Positions 34,431 through 41,992 of a stretch of DNA of 64,000 nt are shown here, piece after piece. Source of the DNA: UBA1845 sp002338715. Lineage in GTDB: Bacteria > Planctomycetota > Phycisphaerae > UBA1845. The DNA lies in contig DAORAL010000005.1 in NCBI GenBank assembly GCA_035344155.1, positions 104,236-168,235 of the forward strand. The letters run 5' to 3'. Each line of letters opens with the position of its first letter. Positions within the stretch are counted from its first letter, which is position 1. The position numbers and the translations under genes are program-made. Below the pieces are notes generated by a model. It was not told the origin of the DNA, did no database searches, and was given only the letters and a program-made list of their open reading frames with translations.

Positions 34431-36170
34431 TCATTCTCCGCGCGGTTGACCGTCCTTACGCGGATCGCTTGCCCCAACCAGCCCATCTTGTGTCCAATGT
34501 ATGGCCTGAACGATTCCCGTTCCGTGAGAATCTGCGATGGTGTGCCCCCGTTTTTGGAGTGAGTTGAGAGTATTTTCTTCGAGATCGCGATCGGTAACGA
34601 CACGATCTGGCATCCACTGATGGTGAATGCGTGTGGCGTGAATGGCTTCTTGAAGCGGCATGTCATAGTCGAGCACGTTGAGCGCAACGTTTAGAACAGA
34701 TGTGATGATCTTCGGACCGCCCGACGCGCCGAGCGCAAGAATCGGTTGACCATCTTTGACGATCAACGTTGGCGTCATGCTCGACAGTGGGCGTTTGCCT
34801 GGTTCGACGGCATTGCGATCGGATTGAAGTAAACCGAATGCGTTGGCTTCACCGCGCATCGCCGAGAAGTCATCCATCTCATCGTTGAGGATCAAACCGA
34901 ATTCATCGATCGCAGCCAGCGAACCGAACGACGTGTTGATCGTTTCGGTGGCGACGACCCAGTTGCCCCATTGATCAACGATGCAGTAGTGACTCGTTCC
35001 GTCATCGTTGGGGATTTGCTGCGCTTTGGGGGCATTGCTGGCTGGCGTGGCGCGATCGGTGATTTCCTTGGCGAGCGACTGCGCGTACGTTTTGGAGATC
35101 AATCGATCGGTGGGAACTTCGACAAAGTCCGCGTCGGCGAGCCATTGGGCCCGGTCGGCGAAGGCACGTTTCATGGCCTCTATGCGGTGGTGAATCGCAA
35201 GGGCTGGATCGCTCTTGTGGAGGGCCTTTAGATCCAGTGGTTCAAGCATATTGAGCGTTTCGATCAGGCAGACACCGCCGGACGAAGGGGGCGGCATTGT
35301 GATGATTTCGTATCCGCGATAGTTGGATTTGAGCGGTTTTCGGCGGGTGACGCGGTAGGCCTTGAGGTCATCTTTGGTGATGATTCCGCCTTCCTTTTGC
35401 ATGCGTTTGGCGATTTGCTCTGCCACGACGCCGCCGTAGAAACCGTCCTTCCCCTCTGCAGCCAGCATCGCGAGGAATGCGCCGAGTTGCGGCTGAACGA
35501 GTTGCTCACCGACTTGTCGAAGATTTCCCGAGCGCAGGTGCACACGGTAGACGTAACCGCATGACGTTTTGAGCGCAGGGAACTCTTCGTAGAAGCGGCT
35601 GACGGTTTTGGTTGCGTTGACATAATGCGCGTCGACGGCGAACCCTTTCTCCGCCAATTCGATTGCAGGCTTGATTAAGCTGGGCATCGGCATCGAGCCG
35701 AGCGATTCGTTGACTTCGTACATGCCGGCGACCAATCCGGGCACACCGGACGCGAGAAAACCGCAGCGACTTGGCGGCGCTTTGTCCGGATGTTCACGCG
35801 CGAATTTTTCGTACATGTCGGCTGACGCGCGAAGGGGAGCGCGTTCGCGAAAGTCGAATACATCCACTCGACCGTCGGCGCGTCGCGCGATGAGAAATCC
35901 CCCGCCGCCCATGCCCGTGCTTTGTGGTCGGGTGACCCCGAGTGCAAACGAAACCGCGCATGCCGCGTCGAATGCGTTGCCACCTTTTTGAAGAATCTCC
36001 AGTCCGACGCGCGATGCCTCCGGATGATCGGTCGCGACCATCATCGACTTGCCGGTTGCGATCCACGGTGGTGAGGACGCCGGTGCTTCGGCAATTGTTG
36101 GTGCAGATGGGATTGCGAGGAGAATGACTGCTGCGGCAAGTGCGAAGAGCGGTGCGTGTCGCTTGATCAT
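34431..36170 (-). CDS. ggt: gamma-glutamyltransferase
   Basis: The 579-residue precursor has a signal peptide (LFALAAAVILLAIPSAP) and the Ntn-hydrolase layout: N-terminal half with NAFDAACAVSFALGVTRPQSTGMGGGGFL, and the self-cleavage Thr in DDGTSHYCIVDQ near residue 392, which becomes the new N-terminus of the small subunit. TLIVKDGQPILALGASGGPKI is also typical. The enzyme acts outside the cytoplasmic membrane, splitting glutathione and other gamma-glutamyl compounds. Its ATG overlaps the stop of the preceding DUF962 gene (ATGA), so the two are translationally coupled. It is full length, with all motifs in place. Confidence 0.95.
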   Translation of the reverse strand: MIKRHAPLFALAAAVILLAIPSAPTIAEAPASSPPWIATGKSMMVATDHPEASRVGLEILQKGGNAFDAACAVSFALGVTRPQSTGMGGGGFLIARRADGRVDVFDFRERAPLRASADMYEKFAREHPDKAPPSRCGFLASGVPGLVAGMYEVNESLGSMPMPSLIKPAIELAEKGFAVDAHYVNATKTVSRFYEEFPALKTSCGYVYRVHLRSGNLRQVGEQLVQPQLGAFLAMLAAEGKDGFYGGVVAEQIAKRMQKEGGIITKDDLKAYRVTRRKPLKSNYRGYEIITMPPPSSGGVCLIETLNMLEPLDLKALHKSDPALAIHHRIEAMKRAFADRAQWLADADFVEVPTDRLISKTYAQSLAKEITDRATPASNAPKAQQIPNDDGTSHYCIVDQWGNWVVATETINTSFGSLAAIDEFGLILNDEMDDFSAMRGEANAFGLLQSDRNAVEPGKRPLSSMTPTLIVKDGQPILALGASGGPKIITSVLNVALNVLDYDMPLQEAIHATRIHHQWMPDRVVTDRDLEENTLNSLQKRGHTIADSHGTGIVQAIHWTQDGLVGASDPRKDGQPRGE

Positions 36171-36520
36171 GATTCTTCTGAACCTCGGTTGGCGGGTGTG
36201 GATGATTTCGATTCCGAAGGTGTTTGGCGGTCGACGACGGCGATGTAGGGCATTCCTAACAATTTTTTAACGAGAATGATCTCGCCCATGTCGTTGCCTT
36301 CGATGCGGTGGCCGATCCATTGCAGGATGTAGCTGACGACGATCAACCCGACCGGTCGCCACCACAGGCTCCATTGGCCATGGAAAAGCTGCCAACCCCC
36401 CAAAACAAGGCCGAAAACGAGCATTGGGATGCCAATGGCATGCAGCCAGAGCGAGGTCGGGTGGCGGTGACGTTCCAGCCAATTGGATACGATCGCTTGC
36501 ATGGGCGTCATCGTAGCCAT
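36167..36520 (-). CDS. DUF962 / Mpo1-like membrane protein
   Basis: The family pattern is visible: WLERHRHPTSLWLHAIGIPMLVFGLVLGGW, then a second hydrophobic segment (VGLIVVSYILQWIGHRIEGN) with the conserved His-Gly-x-x-Glu-Gly-like GHRIEGND. The fungal member Mpo1 is a dioxygenase that breaks down 2-hydroxy fatty acids; the bacterial role is unknown. Start codons are uncertain: a TTG at 36538, ATG at 36520 and ATG at 36511 are all in frame and none has a good ribosome binding site. It is coupled to ggt by a 4-base overlap. Confidence 0.8.
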   Translation of the reverse strand: MATMTPMQAIVSNWLERHRHPTSLWLHAIGIPMLVFGLVLGGWQLFHGQWSLWWRPVGLIVVSYILQWIGHRIEGNDMGEIILVKKLLGMPYIAVVDRQTPSESKSSTPANRGSEES

Positions 36521-36647
36521 GGGGGTCAGCCGGCACAAATGGGCTCAAACGAAGGGGGCGTGAAAGGTTTTCGGTCTCAACGGACAATCATTTGGGGAGA
36601 TTCTGAAAGCATTTGCGTGGGTTTCCAAAGTTTTCTAGGATTGAGTG

Positions 36648-36676
36648 TTGCGTTGAAACTGACAGGACGATAAAAG
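36648..36676 (+). promoter_or_regulatory. possible promoter of the ilv-leu operon
   Basis: TTGCGT (36648-36653) and TAAAAG (36671-36676) are 17 bases apart, 55 bases upstream of the leader ATG. Both boxes are imperfect; the position is right for a transcript that carries the whole leader. Confidence 0.35.
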
Positions 36677-36730
36677 GGACTGTTCATGCTGATTTGGCAT
36701 GAGCGGTATCCGTACAGGCAGGAAGACATC

Positions 36731-36922
36731 ATGACCCGTGGTCATTTCAATCCAATCGCGTCAGGCAAAGCGACCCACGTCGCTGGCGGTGCGCATGGAA
36801 CCGATGTCCGTGCCGGTGAACTCGTAGCTGTATCCGTAGAGGGTGTCGTAGGCCTTATTAGCCTCGTAAGCATCCTTATTATTAGCCCCTCGAGGGCAAG
36901 CGGGTACGGAGAACGGTTCTAA
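36731..36922 (+). CDS. leader peptide of the branched-chain amino acid operon (63 aa)
   Basis: The ORF starts with an ATG preceded by AGGAAG (7 bases away) and ends at a TAA 31 bases before the attenuator terminator. Residues 31-51 hold 14 Leu, Val or Ile codons of 21: GELVAVSVEGVVGL then ISLVSILIIS. In this stretch the codons are mostly GTA, ATT and CTT, uncommon by eye in the neighbouring genes, which prefer GTC/GTG, ATC and CTG. Such a run placed before ilvB is the hallmark of a translated leader whose ribosome stalls when charged Leu, Val or Ile tRNA is scarce. At 63 residues it is long for such a leader, and the Leu/Val/Ile block could also be read as a small membrane helix. No internal ATG, GTG or TTG shortens it. 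Confidence 0.72.
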   Translation: MTRGHFNPIASGKATHVAGGAHGTDVRAGELVAVSVEGVVGLISLVSILIISPSRASGYGERF

Positions 36923-36988
36923 CGGGCTTAAGACAAGCCAGATTGAAACCAAAAGCCGACACCCGCGAGACGGGGGTCGGCTTTTTTT
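36833..36988 (+). promoter_or_regulatory. transcription attenuator of the ilv-leu operon
   Basis: Three exclusive pairings can be drawn. Segment 1, TCCGTA (36833-36838), inside the control codons, pairs with TACGGA in segment 2 (36905-36910). Segment 2, GCGGGTACGG (36900-36909), can instead pair with CCGACACCCGC (36956-36966), segment 3, as antiterminator with a 1x2 internal loop. Segment 3 can also form the terminator with segment 4 (36972-36982). Segment 2 lies 11-20 bases before the leader stop, so a ribosome that finishes the leader would cover it and let the terminator form; one stalled at the Leu/Val/Ile codons would leave it free for the antiterminator. This is the classic 1-2-3-4 order. 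It is read by eye, not folded. Confidence 0.68.
36954..36988 (+). terminator. attenuator terminator hairpin before ilvB
   Basis: AGCCGACACCC (36954-36964) pairs with GGGGGTCGGCT (36972-36982), ten pairs of eleven with one A-G mismatch, a 7-base loop and a run of seven T. It lies 31 bases after the leader stop and 72 bases before ilvB. Confidence 0.9.
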
Positions 36989-37060
36989 GTTGCCCGTGAC
37001 AGAAACTCGAACTCAGGACGCCAAAACGCGTCAGCAGAATAGACGAAACGAAGGATCGCA

Positions 37061-38764
37061 ATGCCAACCGAGTCACAACAATCACAAATGAGAACCGGAT
37101 CGCGGGTCGTGATCGATGCGTTGGAGCAAGCCGGTGTGTCGGTGGCATTTGGTTACCCCGGTGGGGCGATCATGCCGCTGTACGACGAACTGCTCAACAC
37201 GTCCGTCAGGCACGTGCTCACGCGGCACGAACAGGGTGCGATCCACGCAGCCGACGGTTTCGCGCGGGCGACCGGCAAAGTTGGTGTCTGCATCGCGACG
37301 TCGGGTCCGGGTGCGACGAACCTGGTGACGGGCATCTGCACGGCGCAGATGGACTCATCGCCAGTGCTTTGTATCACCGGTCAGGTGCCCTCGGCGCTGA
37401 TCGGAACGGATGGTTTTCAGGAAGCAGACGTGCTGGGCGTGGTGACGTCGATCACCAAACAAGCCTACCTCGTGCGTTCGGTTGATGATCTGCCCCGCGT
37501 GATGGCAGAGGCATTGTTCATCTGCACCAGTGGCCGACCCGGTCCGGTGTTGGTGGACATTCCCAAGGACGTGCTCATCGCGTCGACCAGCAAGACCTGT
37601 GAACCGGTTAAGAGTCTGCCCGGGTACCACCCGACACCGAAGTTGAAGATGTCAGCCGTCAAGAGTGCGCACAAGTTGCTGAAGGAATCCAAGCAGCCGG
37701 TGTGCATCGTTGGCGGTGGTTGTCGTTTGTCCGATGCGACCGCGCTGTTTCGTCAGTGGTGTGACAAGACGCAGGTTCCGGTGATCACGACGCTGATGGG
37801 ATTGGGTTCGACCGATCCGAATTACACCGGGTGGTTGGGCATGCCCGGGATGCATGGGTTGCGTCGGGCGAACATGGCCATCGTGAATTGCGATTTGATC
37901 GTGGCGATGGGCATCCGCTTTGACGACCGCGTCACCGGTAAGCTAGCCGCATTCGCACCGACCGCGCGTATCGTTCACGTCGACATCGATGAAGCCGAGT
38001 TGAGCAAACTCGTGAAGGTCGATGCGCCGATCCATGCCGACCTGGGTGAGACGTTGAGCGCGTGGAACAAGTTGCTTGATGAAGAACCGGTCGCGCCGTT
38101 TGCGGCATGGCAGCAGCAGGCGATGGATGTCGGTGATGGTTTGACCTCGAAGAGCGACCACGATGCCGACAACATCCCTCCGACCGCGCTTCTCGACGAA
38201 TTGCTTTCGATGATCGGACCTGATGCGATTGTGACAACCGACGTCGGTCAGCATCAGATGTGGGCCGCACAGCGCGTGCGCTTGAACGACCCGAAGAAAT
38301 GGATCACGTCCGGTGGGGCCGGCACGATGGGATACGGCATGCCTTCCGCCATGGGAGCGCAGATGGCCTGTCCGGATCAGCGTGTGCTCGCGATCTGTGG
38401 TGATGGTGGTTTTCAGATGACGATGGCCGAACTCGCCACCGTCGCCCGCTGCAAACTGCCGCTCAAGATCCTCATCATGGACAACAAATATCTGGGCATG
38501 GTTCGTCAGTGGCAGGAGTTGTTCTTCGACAACCGCTACAGCGCCGTGGACCTTTCCGACAATCCCGACTTTGCAGCCCTCGCCCGTGTGTACGGGTTGA
38601 AGGCATTCACGCTCGATCATGTTGACGAAATGTCGTCAACCTTAAGTGCCTGGTGGAACTCTGAAGGTCCCGCCTTGCTTCATGCTGTTTGTCACTTGGA
38701 AGAAAACGTGTTTCCCATGGTGCCTGCAGGTGCAGGACTTGGGGACATGGTGGAGTCAGCCTAA
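37061..38764 (+). CDS. ilvB: acetolactate synthase, large subunit
   Basis: The 567-residue protein has the catalytic Glu in RHEQGAIHAADGFAR (near residue 55), the FAD region and the thiamine diphosphate motif GDGGFQMTMAELATVARCKLPLKILIMDN. It joins two pyruvates (or pyruvate and 2-oxobutyrate) in the first shared step of valine, leucine and isoleucine synthesis. The ATG has AAGGA 5 bases upstream. Length and motifs are those of anabolic, FAD-containing enzymes. It is the first structural gene after the attenuator; its TAA overlaps the ATG of the small-subunit gene by one base (TAATG). Confidence 0.96.
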   Translation: MPTESQQSQMRTGSRVVIDALEQAGVSVAFGYPGGAIMPLYDELLNTSVRHVLTRHEQGAIHAADGFARATGKVGVCIATSGPGATNLVTGICTAQMDSSPVLCITGQVPSALIGTDGFQEADVLGVVTSITKQAYLVRSVDDLPRVMAEALFICTSGRPGPVLVDIPKDVLIASTSKTCEPVKSLPGYHPTPKLKMSAVKSAHKLLKESKQPVCIVGGGCRLSDATALFRQWCDKTQVPVITTLMGLGSTDPNYTGWLGMPGMHGLRRANMAIVNCDLIVAMGIRFDDRVTGKLAAFAPTARIVHVDIDEAELSKLVKVDAPIHADLGETLSAWNKLLDEEPVAPFAAWQQQAMDVGDGLTSKSDHDADNIPPTALLDELLSMIGPDAIVTTDVGQHQMWAAQRVRLNDPKKWITSGGAGTMGYGMPSAMGAQMACPDQRVLAICGDGGFQMTMAELATVARCKLPLKILIMDNKYLGMVRQWQELFFDNRYSAVDLSDNPDFAALARVYGLKAFTLDHVDEMSSTLSAWWNSEGPALLHAVCHLEENVFPMVPAGAGLGDMVESA

Positions 38765-39039
38765 TGGAAATCCTCACGTTCGCATTACATCTGCACCGCA
38801 TGTCGATCCTGCCCAAGATCCTGATGCTCTGTCAGCGTCTCGGTGGCGAAGTCACTTACGTTTCTGCCGCCGACGGTCGGGCCAACATCGTGGTCGCCGC
38901 GCCGAGAGAAGCCGCCCATCGGTTCTCGCCGCAGATTCGCCGGCTGATCGATGTGCTCGAATTGACCGAATTGCACGCGGTCGGATTAGCCGACACCGAA
39001 AGCCAATCGTCGCAGGAACGTTTGCGCCACACCGCGTAA
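38764..39039 (+). CDS. ilvN: acetolactate synthase, short (IlvM-like) small subunit
   Basis: The 91-residue protein is one ACT domain (FALHLHRMSILPKILMLCQRLGGEVTYVSA... NIVVAAP). Its size is that of E. coli IlvM rather than the 160-residue IlvH/IlvN, so the C-terminal domain is missing. These subunits activate the large subunit and carry feedback control by valine; the short type has less or no such control in E. coli, and I cannot judge this here. The start overlaps the ilvB stop by one base, which indicates coupled translation and matched output. A longer reading from 38689 lies within ilvB and is not credible. Confidence 0.85.
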   Translation: MEILTFALHLHRMSILPKILMLCQRLGGEVTYVSAADGRANIVVAAPREAAHRFSPQIRRLIDVLELTELHAVGLADTESQSSQERLRHTA

Positions 39040-39084
39040 TTCTTTCCGCAACGGTTGACTTAATAGAAGCAGCGAAACATCCGC

Positions 39085-39146
39085 GTAGGGTGGGCCGTGC
39101 CCACCGCAGTTCAGCGCGCGACGATATCAGGTGGGCAAGACCCACC
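39085..39146. repeat. palindromic intergenic repeat, family B, copy 3 (degraded)
   Basis: The left arm GTAGGGTGGGC... (39085-39105) is intact; the right arm is shortened and changed (39130-39146, GGTGGGCAAGACCCACC). It sits inside the operon between the small-subunit gene and ilvC. It could form a weak hairpin in the mRNA. Confidence 0.75.
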
Positions 39147-39184
39147 AAACAAGACAGTCAGTAAATCGAGACAGGAACGTATCA

Positions 39185-40249
39185 ATGAAAGTGCTTTACA
39201 ACAGTGACAGCAATCCCCAGGCGCTAAGTGGCAAGAAAATCGCAGTACTCGGTTTCGGTTCGCAGGGTCATGCCCATGCCATGAACCTCAAAGACAGCGG
39301 CGCTGACGTCATCGTCGGTTTGCGCGCTGGCAGTAACAGCCGCGCGAAGGCGGAGGCGGCTGGTCTGGAAGTGTTTGAAACCGCAGACGCCGTCAAGCAA
39401 GCCGACGTTGTGATGGTTCTCATCCCCGATGAACTGCAGCCAGCCACCTTTGAGCAGGACATCGCGCCGAATCTTCGCGACGGTGCGTACCTCGCGTTCG
39501 CCCACGGCTTCTGCATCCACTTCAAGAAAATCGTACCGGACGCGTCGGTGAACGTGTTCATGGTTGCGCCGAAAGGACCTGGGCATCTCGTCCGCAGCGA
39601 ATTTGAAGCGAACAACGGCGTGCCGTGTTTGCTGGCTGTTCATCAGGATCCGTCGGGCGATACCCGCGAAGTGGGCCTGGCTTATGCGTGTGGTGTTGGC
39701 GGTGGTCGCGCGGGCGTTCTTGAAACGAGTTTCCGCGAAGAAACCGAAACGGATCTCTTTGGTGAACAGGCGGTTCTGTGCGGTGGGTTGAGCGAGTTGA
39801 TTCGCGCCGGTTACGAGACGCTGACCGAAGCTGGTTATTCGCCGGAGATGGCCTACTTCGAGTGTCTGCACGAAGTGAAGTTGATCACTGACCTGATTCA
39901 CAAGCATGGTATCACCGGCATGCGCAAGTCGATCAGCAACACGGCTGAGTATGGCGACCTGTCGCGCGGCAAGCGCGTGGTCACCGACGAGACGCGCAAA
40001 GCCATGAAGCAAATCCTTTCGGAAATTCAATCGGGCAGTTTCGCGGATGAATGGATGGCCGAGTGTGCGGCTGGCAAACCCAAGATGGCCGCCCAAGCCG
40101 AGAAGGAATCAACGCATCCGATCGAACAGATTGGCCGCAAGCTGCGCGCAATGATGCCCTGGCTGAAGTCGAAGACCACCGACGCAGAGCTAGCCGACGC
40201 GAAACCGCAAACAAGCGAAGAGCATTGTGCGGTGGGTGCGAAAGGGTAA
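39185..40249 (+). CDS. ilvC: ketol-acid reductoisomerase, class I
   Basis: The 354-residue protein has the NADPH-binding IAVLGFGSQGHAHAMNLKDSG, the metal and catalytic region (HGFCIHFKKIVPDASVNVFMVAPKGPGHLVRSEF), DLFGEQAVLCGGLSELI and ISNTAEYGDL, as class I KARI. It isomerises and reduces 2-acetolactate to the dihydroxy acid. The start at 39185 has AGGAA upstream; a longer frame from 39131 enters the family B repeat. The C-terminal 25 residues (KTTDAELADAKPQTS...) lie beyond the usual end. The next pathway gene, ilvD, is not in the cluster. Confidence 0.97.
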   Translation: MKVLYNSDSNPQALSGKKIAVLGFGSQGHAHAMNLKDSGADVIVGLRAGSNSRAKAEAAGLEVFETADAVKQADVVMVLIPDELQPATFEQDIAPNLRDGAYLAFAHGFCIHFKKIVPDASVNVFMVAPKGPGHLVRSEFEANNGVPCLLAVHQDPSGDTREVGLAYACGVGGGRAGVLETSFREETETDLFGEQAVLCGGLSELIRAGYETLTEAGYSPEMAYFECLHEVKLITDLIHKHGITGMRKSISNTAEYGDLSRGKRVVTDETRKAMKQILSEIQSGSFADEWMAECAAGKPKMAAQAEKESTHPIEQIGRKLRAMMPWLKSKTTDAELADAKPQTSEEHCAVGAKG

Positions 40250-40281
40250 GCCGGTCATCAGATTCTAACGAAATCTCAGTC

Positions 40282-40355
40282 GTGCCACTGCTCTGTGAGC
40301 AGTGCGGGGCCGATTACGACTCGTCCTCAAAGCACTGCTCACAGAGCAGTGGCAC
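40282..40355. repeat. palindromic intergenic repeat, family A, copy 3
   Basis: Perfect 23-base inverted arms (40282-40304 and 40333-40355), identical to the copies at 27578 and 31471, with a 28-base loop. It lies between ilvC and leuA, inside the operon. Confidence 0.95.
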
Positions 40356-40403
40356 GCTGATTTTTGATCCGTATTCAACGCAACGAACTGAGAGTTATTG
40401 TCA

Positions 40404-41987
40404 ATGAGTGACCACGTACGAATCTTCGATACGACGTTGCGCGATGGAGAACAATCTCCGGGCGCGACATTGGATGCTGGCGCCAAGGTGGAGATTGCCG
40501 AGCAACTTGCCCGCATGGGAGTCGACATCATCGAAGCCGGTTTTCCAGCAGCCTCGCCGGGCGACCTGGAGTCGGTGTCGCGCATCGCGGCTGCGGTGGG
40601 AACGGCTGAGGGACCAACGATCGCGGGTCTCGCCCGGGCGGTCGAACCCGACATCAACGCATGTTGGGAGGCTGTTCGTCACGCCAAGAAGCCTCGCATT
40701 CATACGTTCATTGCGACGTCGAACGTCCACCTCGAACACAAGTTGCAGATGACGCAGTCGCAGGTGATCGAAGCCGTGGCGAAAGCTGTCGCCTTTGCTC
40801 GGTCGCTTTGTGAAGACGTGGAGTTCAGCGCCGAAGATGCCAGCCGCACCGATGCTGCCTATCTGGCTGAAGTGTTCTCCACCGCCATCCAAGCCGGCGC
40901 GACCACACTGAACATTCCCGACACCGTTGGGTATTCCCAGCCGGCAGAATTCGCCGAGTTGGTGCGAAGCGTCATCAAGAACACGAAGGGCATCGAAAAT
41001 TGCTGCGTGTCGGTGCACTGTCACGATGATCTCGGGATGGCCGTCGCCAACTCGCTCGCGGGCATGCAAGCCGGTGCCCGTCAGATCGAATGCACGATCA
41101 ATGGTATCGGCGAGCGCGCGGGCAATGCGTCGCTCGAAGAGATCGTGATGGCGCTGCACACACGCCATGCGTATTACGGCTGCTCGACCAAAATTCAGAC
41201 GACGCAACTGACCCGGGCGAGCCATCTGGTTTCAGCACGGACGGGCATCATCGTGCCGGCCAACAAAGCCATCGTGGGCGGCAATGCCTTTTCGCACGAA
41301 GCCGGCATCCATCAGGACGGCATGATCAAGCACGCGGAAACGTACGAGATCATGAAACCGGAGACCGTCGGGTTGACGCAGAGTCGCCTCGTTCTGGGCA
41401 AGCATTCGGGCCGTCATGCGCTCAGGCATCATTTGACTGAGATGGGCATGGAGCATCTCGACGACGCCGAGTTGGATAAAATTTTCAAACGCTTTAAGCG
41501 CTTGGCGGACAAGAAAAAGGAAGTCACCGAAGCCGAGCTGGAGGCTTTGGTTTCAGACGTTCATTATCAACCGGAAGATCGCTACACGCTCAACGGTGTT
41601 CATGTTTCCTGTGGAGCGCCGTCGATCCCGACGGCCAGCGTGTCGATGAATCTGCCCGGTAAGGAACCGCAGACGCGTGCGGCGACGGGAACCGGTCCGG
41701 TCGATGCCATCTTCACCGCGATCAACCGCTTGATTCCGTTTGAGGTGACGCTATTGGAGTATGTGGTTCACGCCGTAAGCGGCGGGATCGATACGCTCGG
41801 TGAAGTGACCGTCCGCATTCGCTGCGGCAGCGGTGAAAACGAACGAACATTTCGCGGACACGGCGCCGACACCGACATCTTGGTGGCCAGCGCCAAGGCG
41901 TATGTCGCCGCGATCAACAAACAAGCAAGATTTGAGACGGGACAGAAGCAAGCCGCGCCTGCGACGTTGGCAGCAACCAAGGAGTAA
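40404..41987 (+). CDS. leuA: 2-isopropylmalate synthase
   Basis: The 527-residue protein begins DHVRIFDTTLRDGEQSPGATL and has the DRE-TIM barrel (VSVHCHDDLGMAVANSLAG with the metal-binding His pair, NGIGERAGNASLEEIVMAL), linker (SGRHALRHHLTEMG) and the C-terminal LeuA dimer domain (about 390-505), where leucine normally binds as feedback inhibitor. It condenses acetyl-CoA and 2-oxoisovalerate, the first committed leucine step. ATG 40404 was used; a TTG two codons before is possible. It is followed at 5 bases by cimA. Confidence 0.95.
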   Translation: MSDHVRIFDTTLRDGEQSPGATLDAGAKVEIAEQLARMGVDIIEAGFPAASPGDLESVSRIAAAVGTAEGPTIAGLARAVEPDINACWEAVRHAKKPRIHTFIATSNVHLEHKLQMTQSQVIEAVAKAVAFARSLCEDVEFSAEDASRTDAAYLAEVFSTAIQAGATTLNIPDTVGYSQPAEFAELVRSVIKNTKGIENCCVSVHCHDDLGMAVANSLAGMQAGARQIECTINGIGERAGNASLEEIVMALHTRHAYYGCSTKIQTTQLTRASHLVSARTGIIVPANKAIVGGNAFSHEAGIHQDGMIKHAETYEIMKPETVGLTQSRLVLGKHSGRHALRHHLTEMGMEHLDDAELDKIFKRFKRLADKKKEVTEAELEALVSDVHYQPEDRYTLNGVHVSCGAPSIPTASVSMNLPGKEPQTRAATGTGPVDAIFTAINRLIPFEVTLLEYVVHAVSGGIDTLGEVTVRIRCGSGENERTFRGHGADTDILVASAKAYVAAINKQARFETGQKQAAPATLAATKE

Positions 41988-41992
41988 TCATC

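Noticed and set aside
36841..36848. GGGTGTCG in the leader is complementary to CGACACCC of the terminator and could be an alternative antiterminator
   Set aside because: It lies within the control codons, so a stalled ribosome would cover it; the 36900-36909 segment fits the required position better.
36761..36952. 63-codon minus-strand ORF antisense to the leader
   Set aside because: No ribosome binding site, no recognisable domain, and it overlaps the leader and terminator, which explain the region.
36600..36990. Considered a tmRNA or other structural RNA
   Set aside because: No tRNA-like end, no tag ending in Ala-Leu-Ala-Ala, and the leader-plus-terminator reading accounts for the features.
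38689..38763. Longer start for the acetolactate synthase small subunit
   Set aside because: It lies inside ilvB; the ATG at 38764 overlapping the ilvB stop is the family start.
27578..40355. Family A repeats as part of a CRISPR or a mobile element
   Set aside because: Copies are kilobases apart with inverted arms, no spacers and no adjacent transposase.
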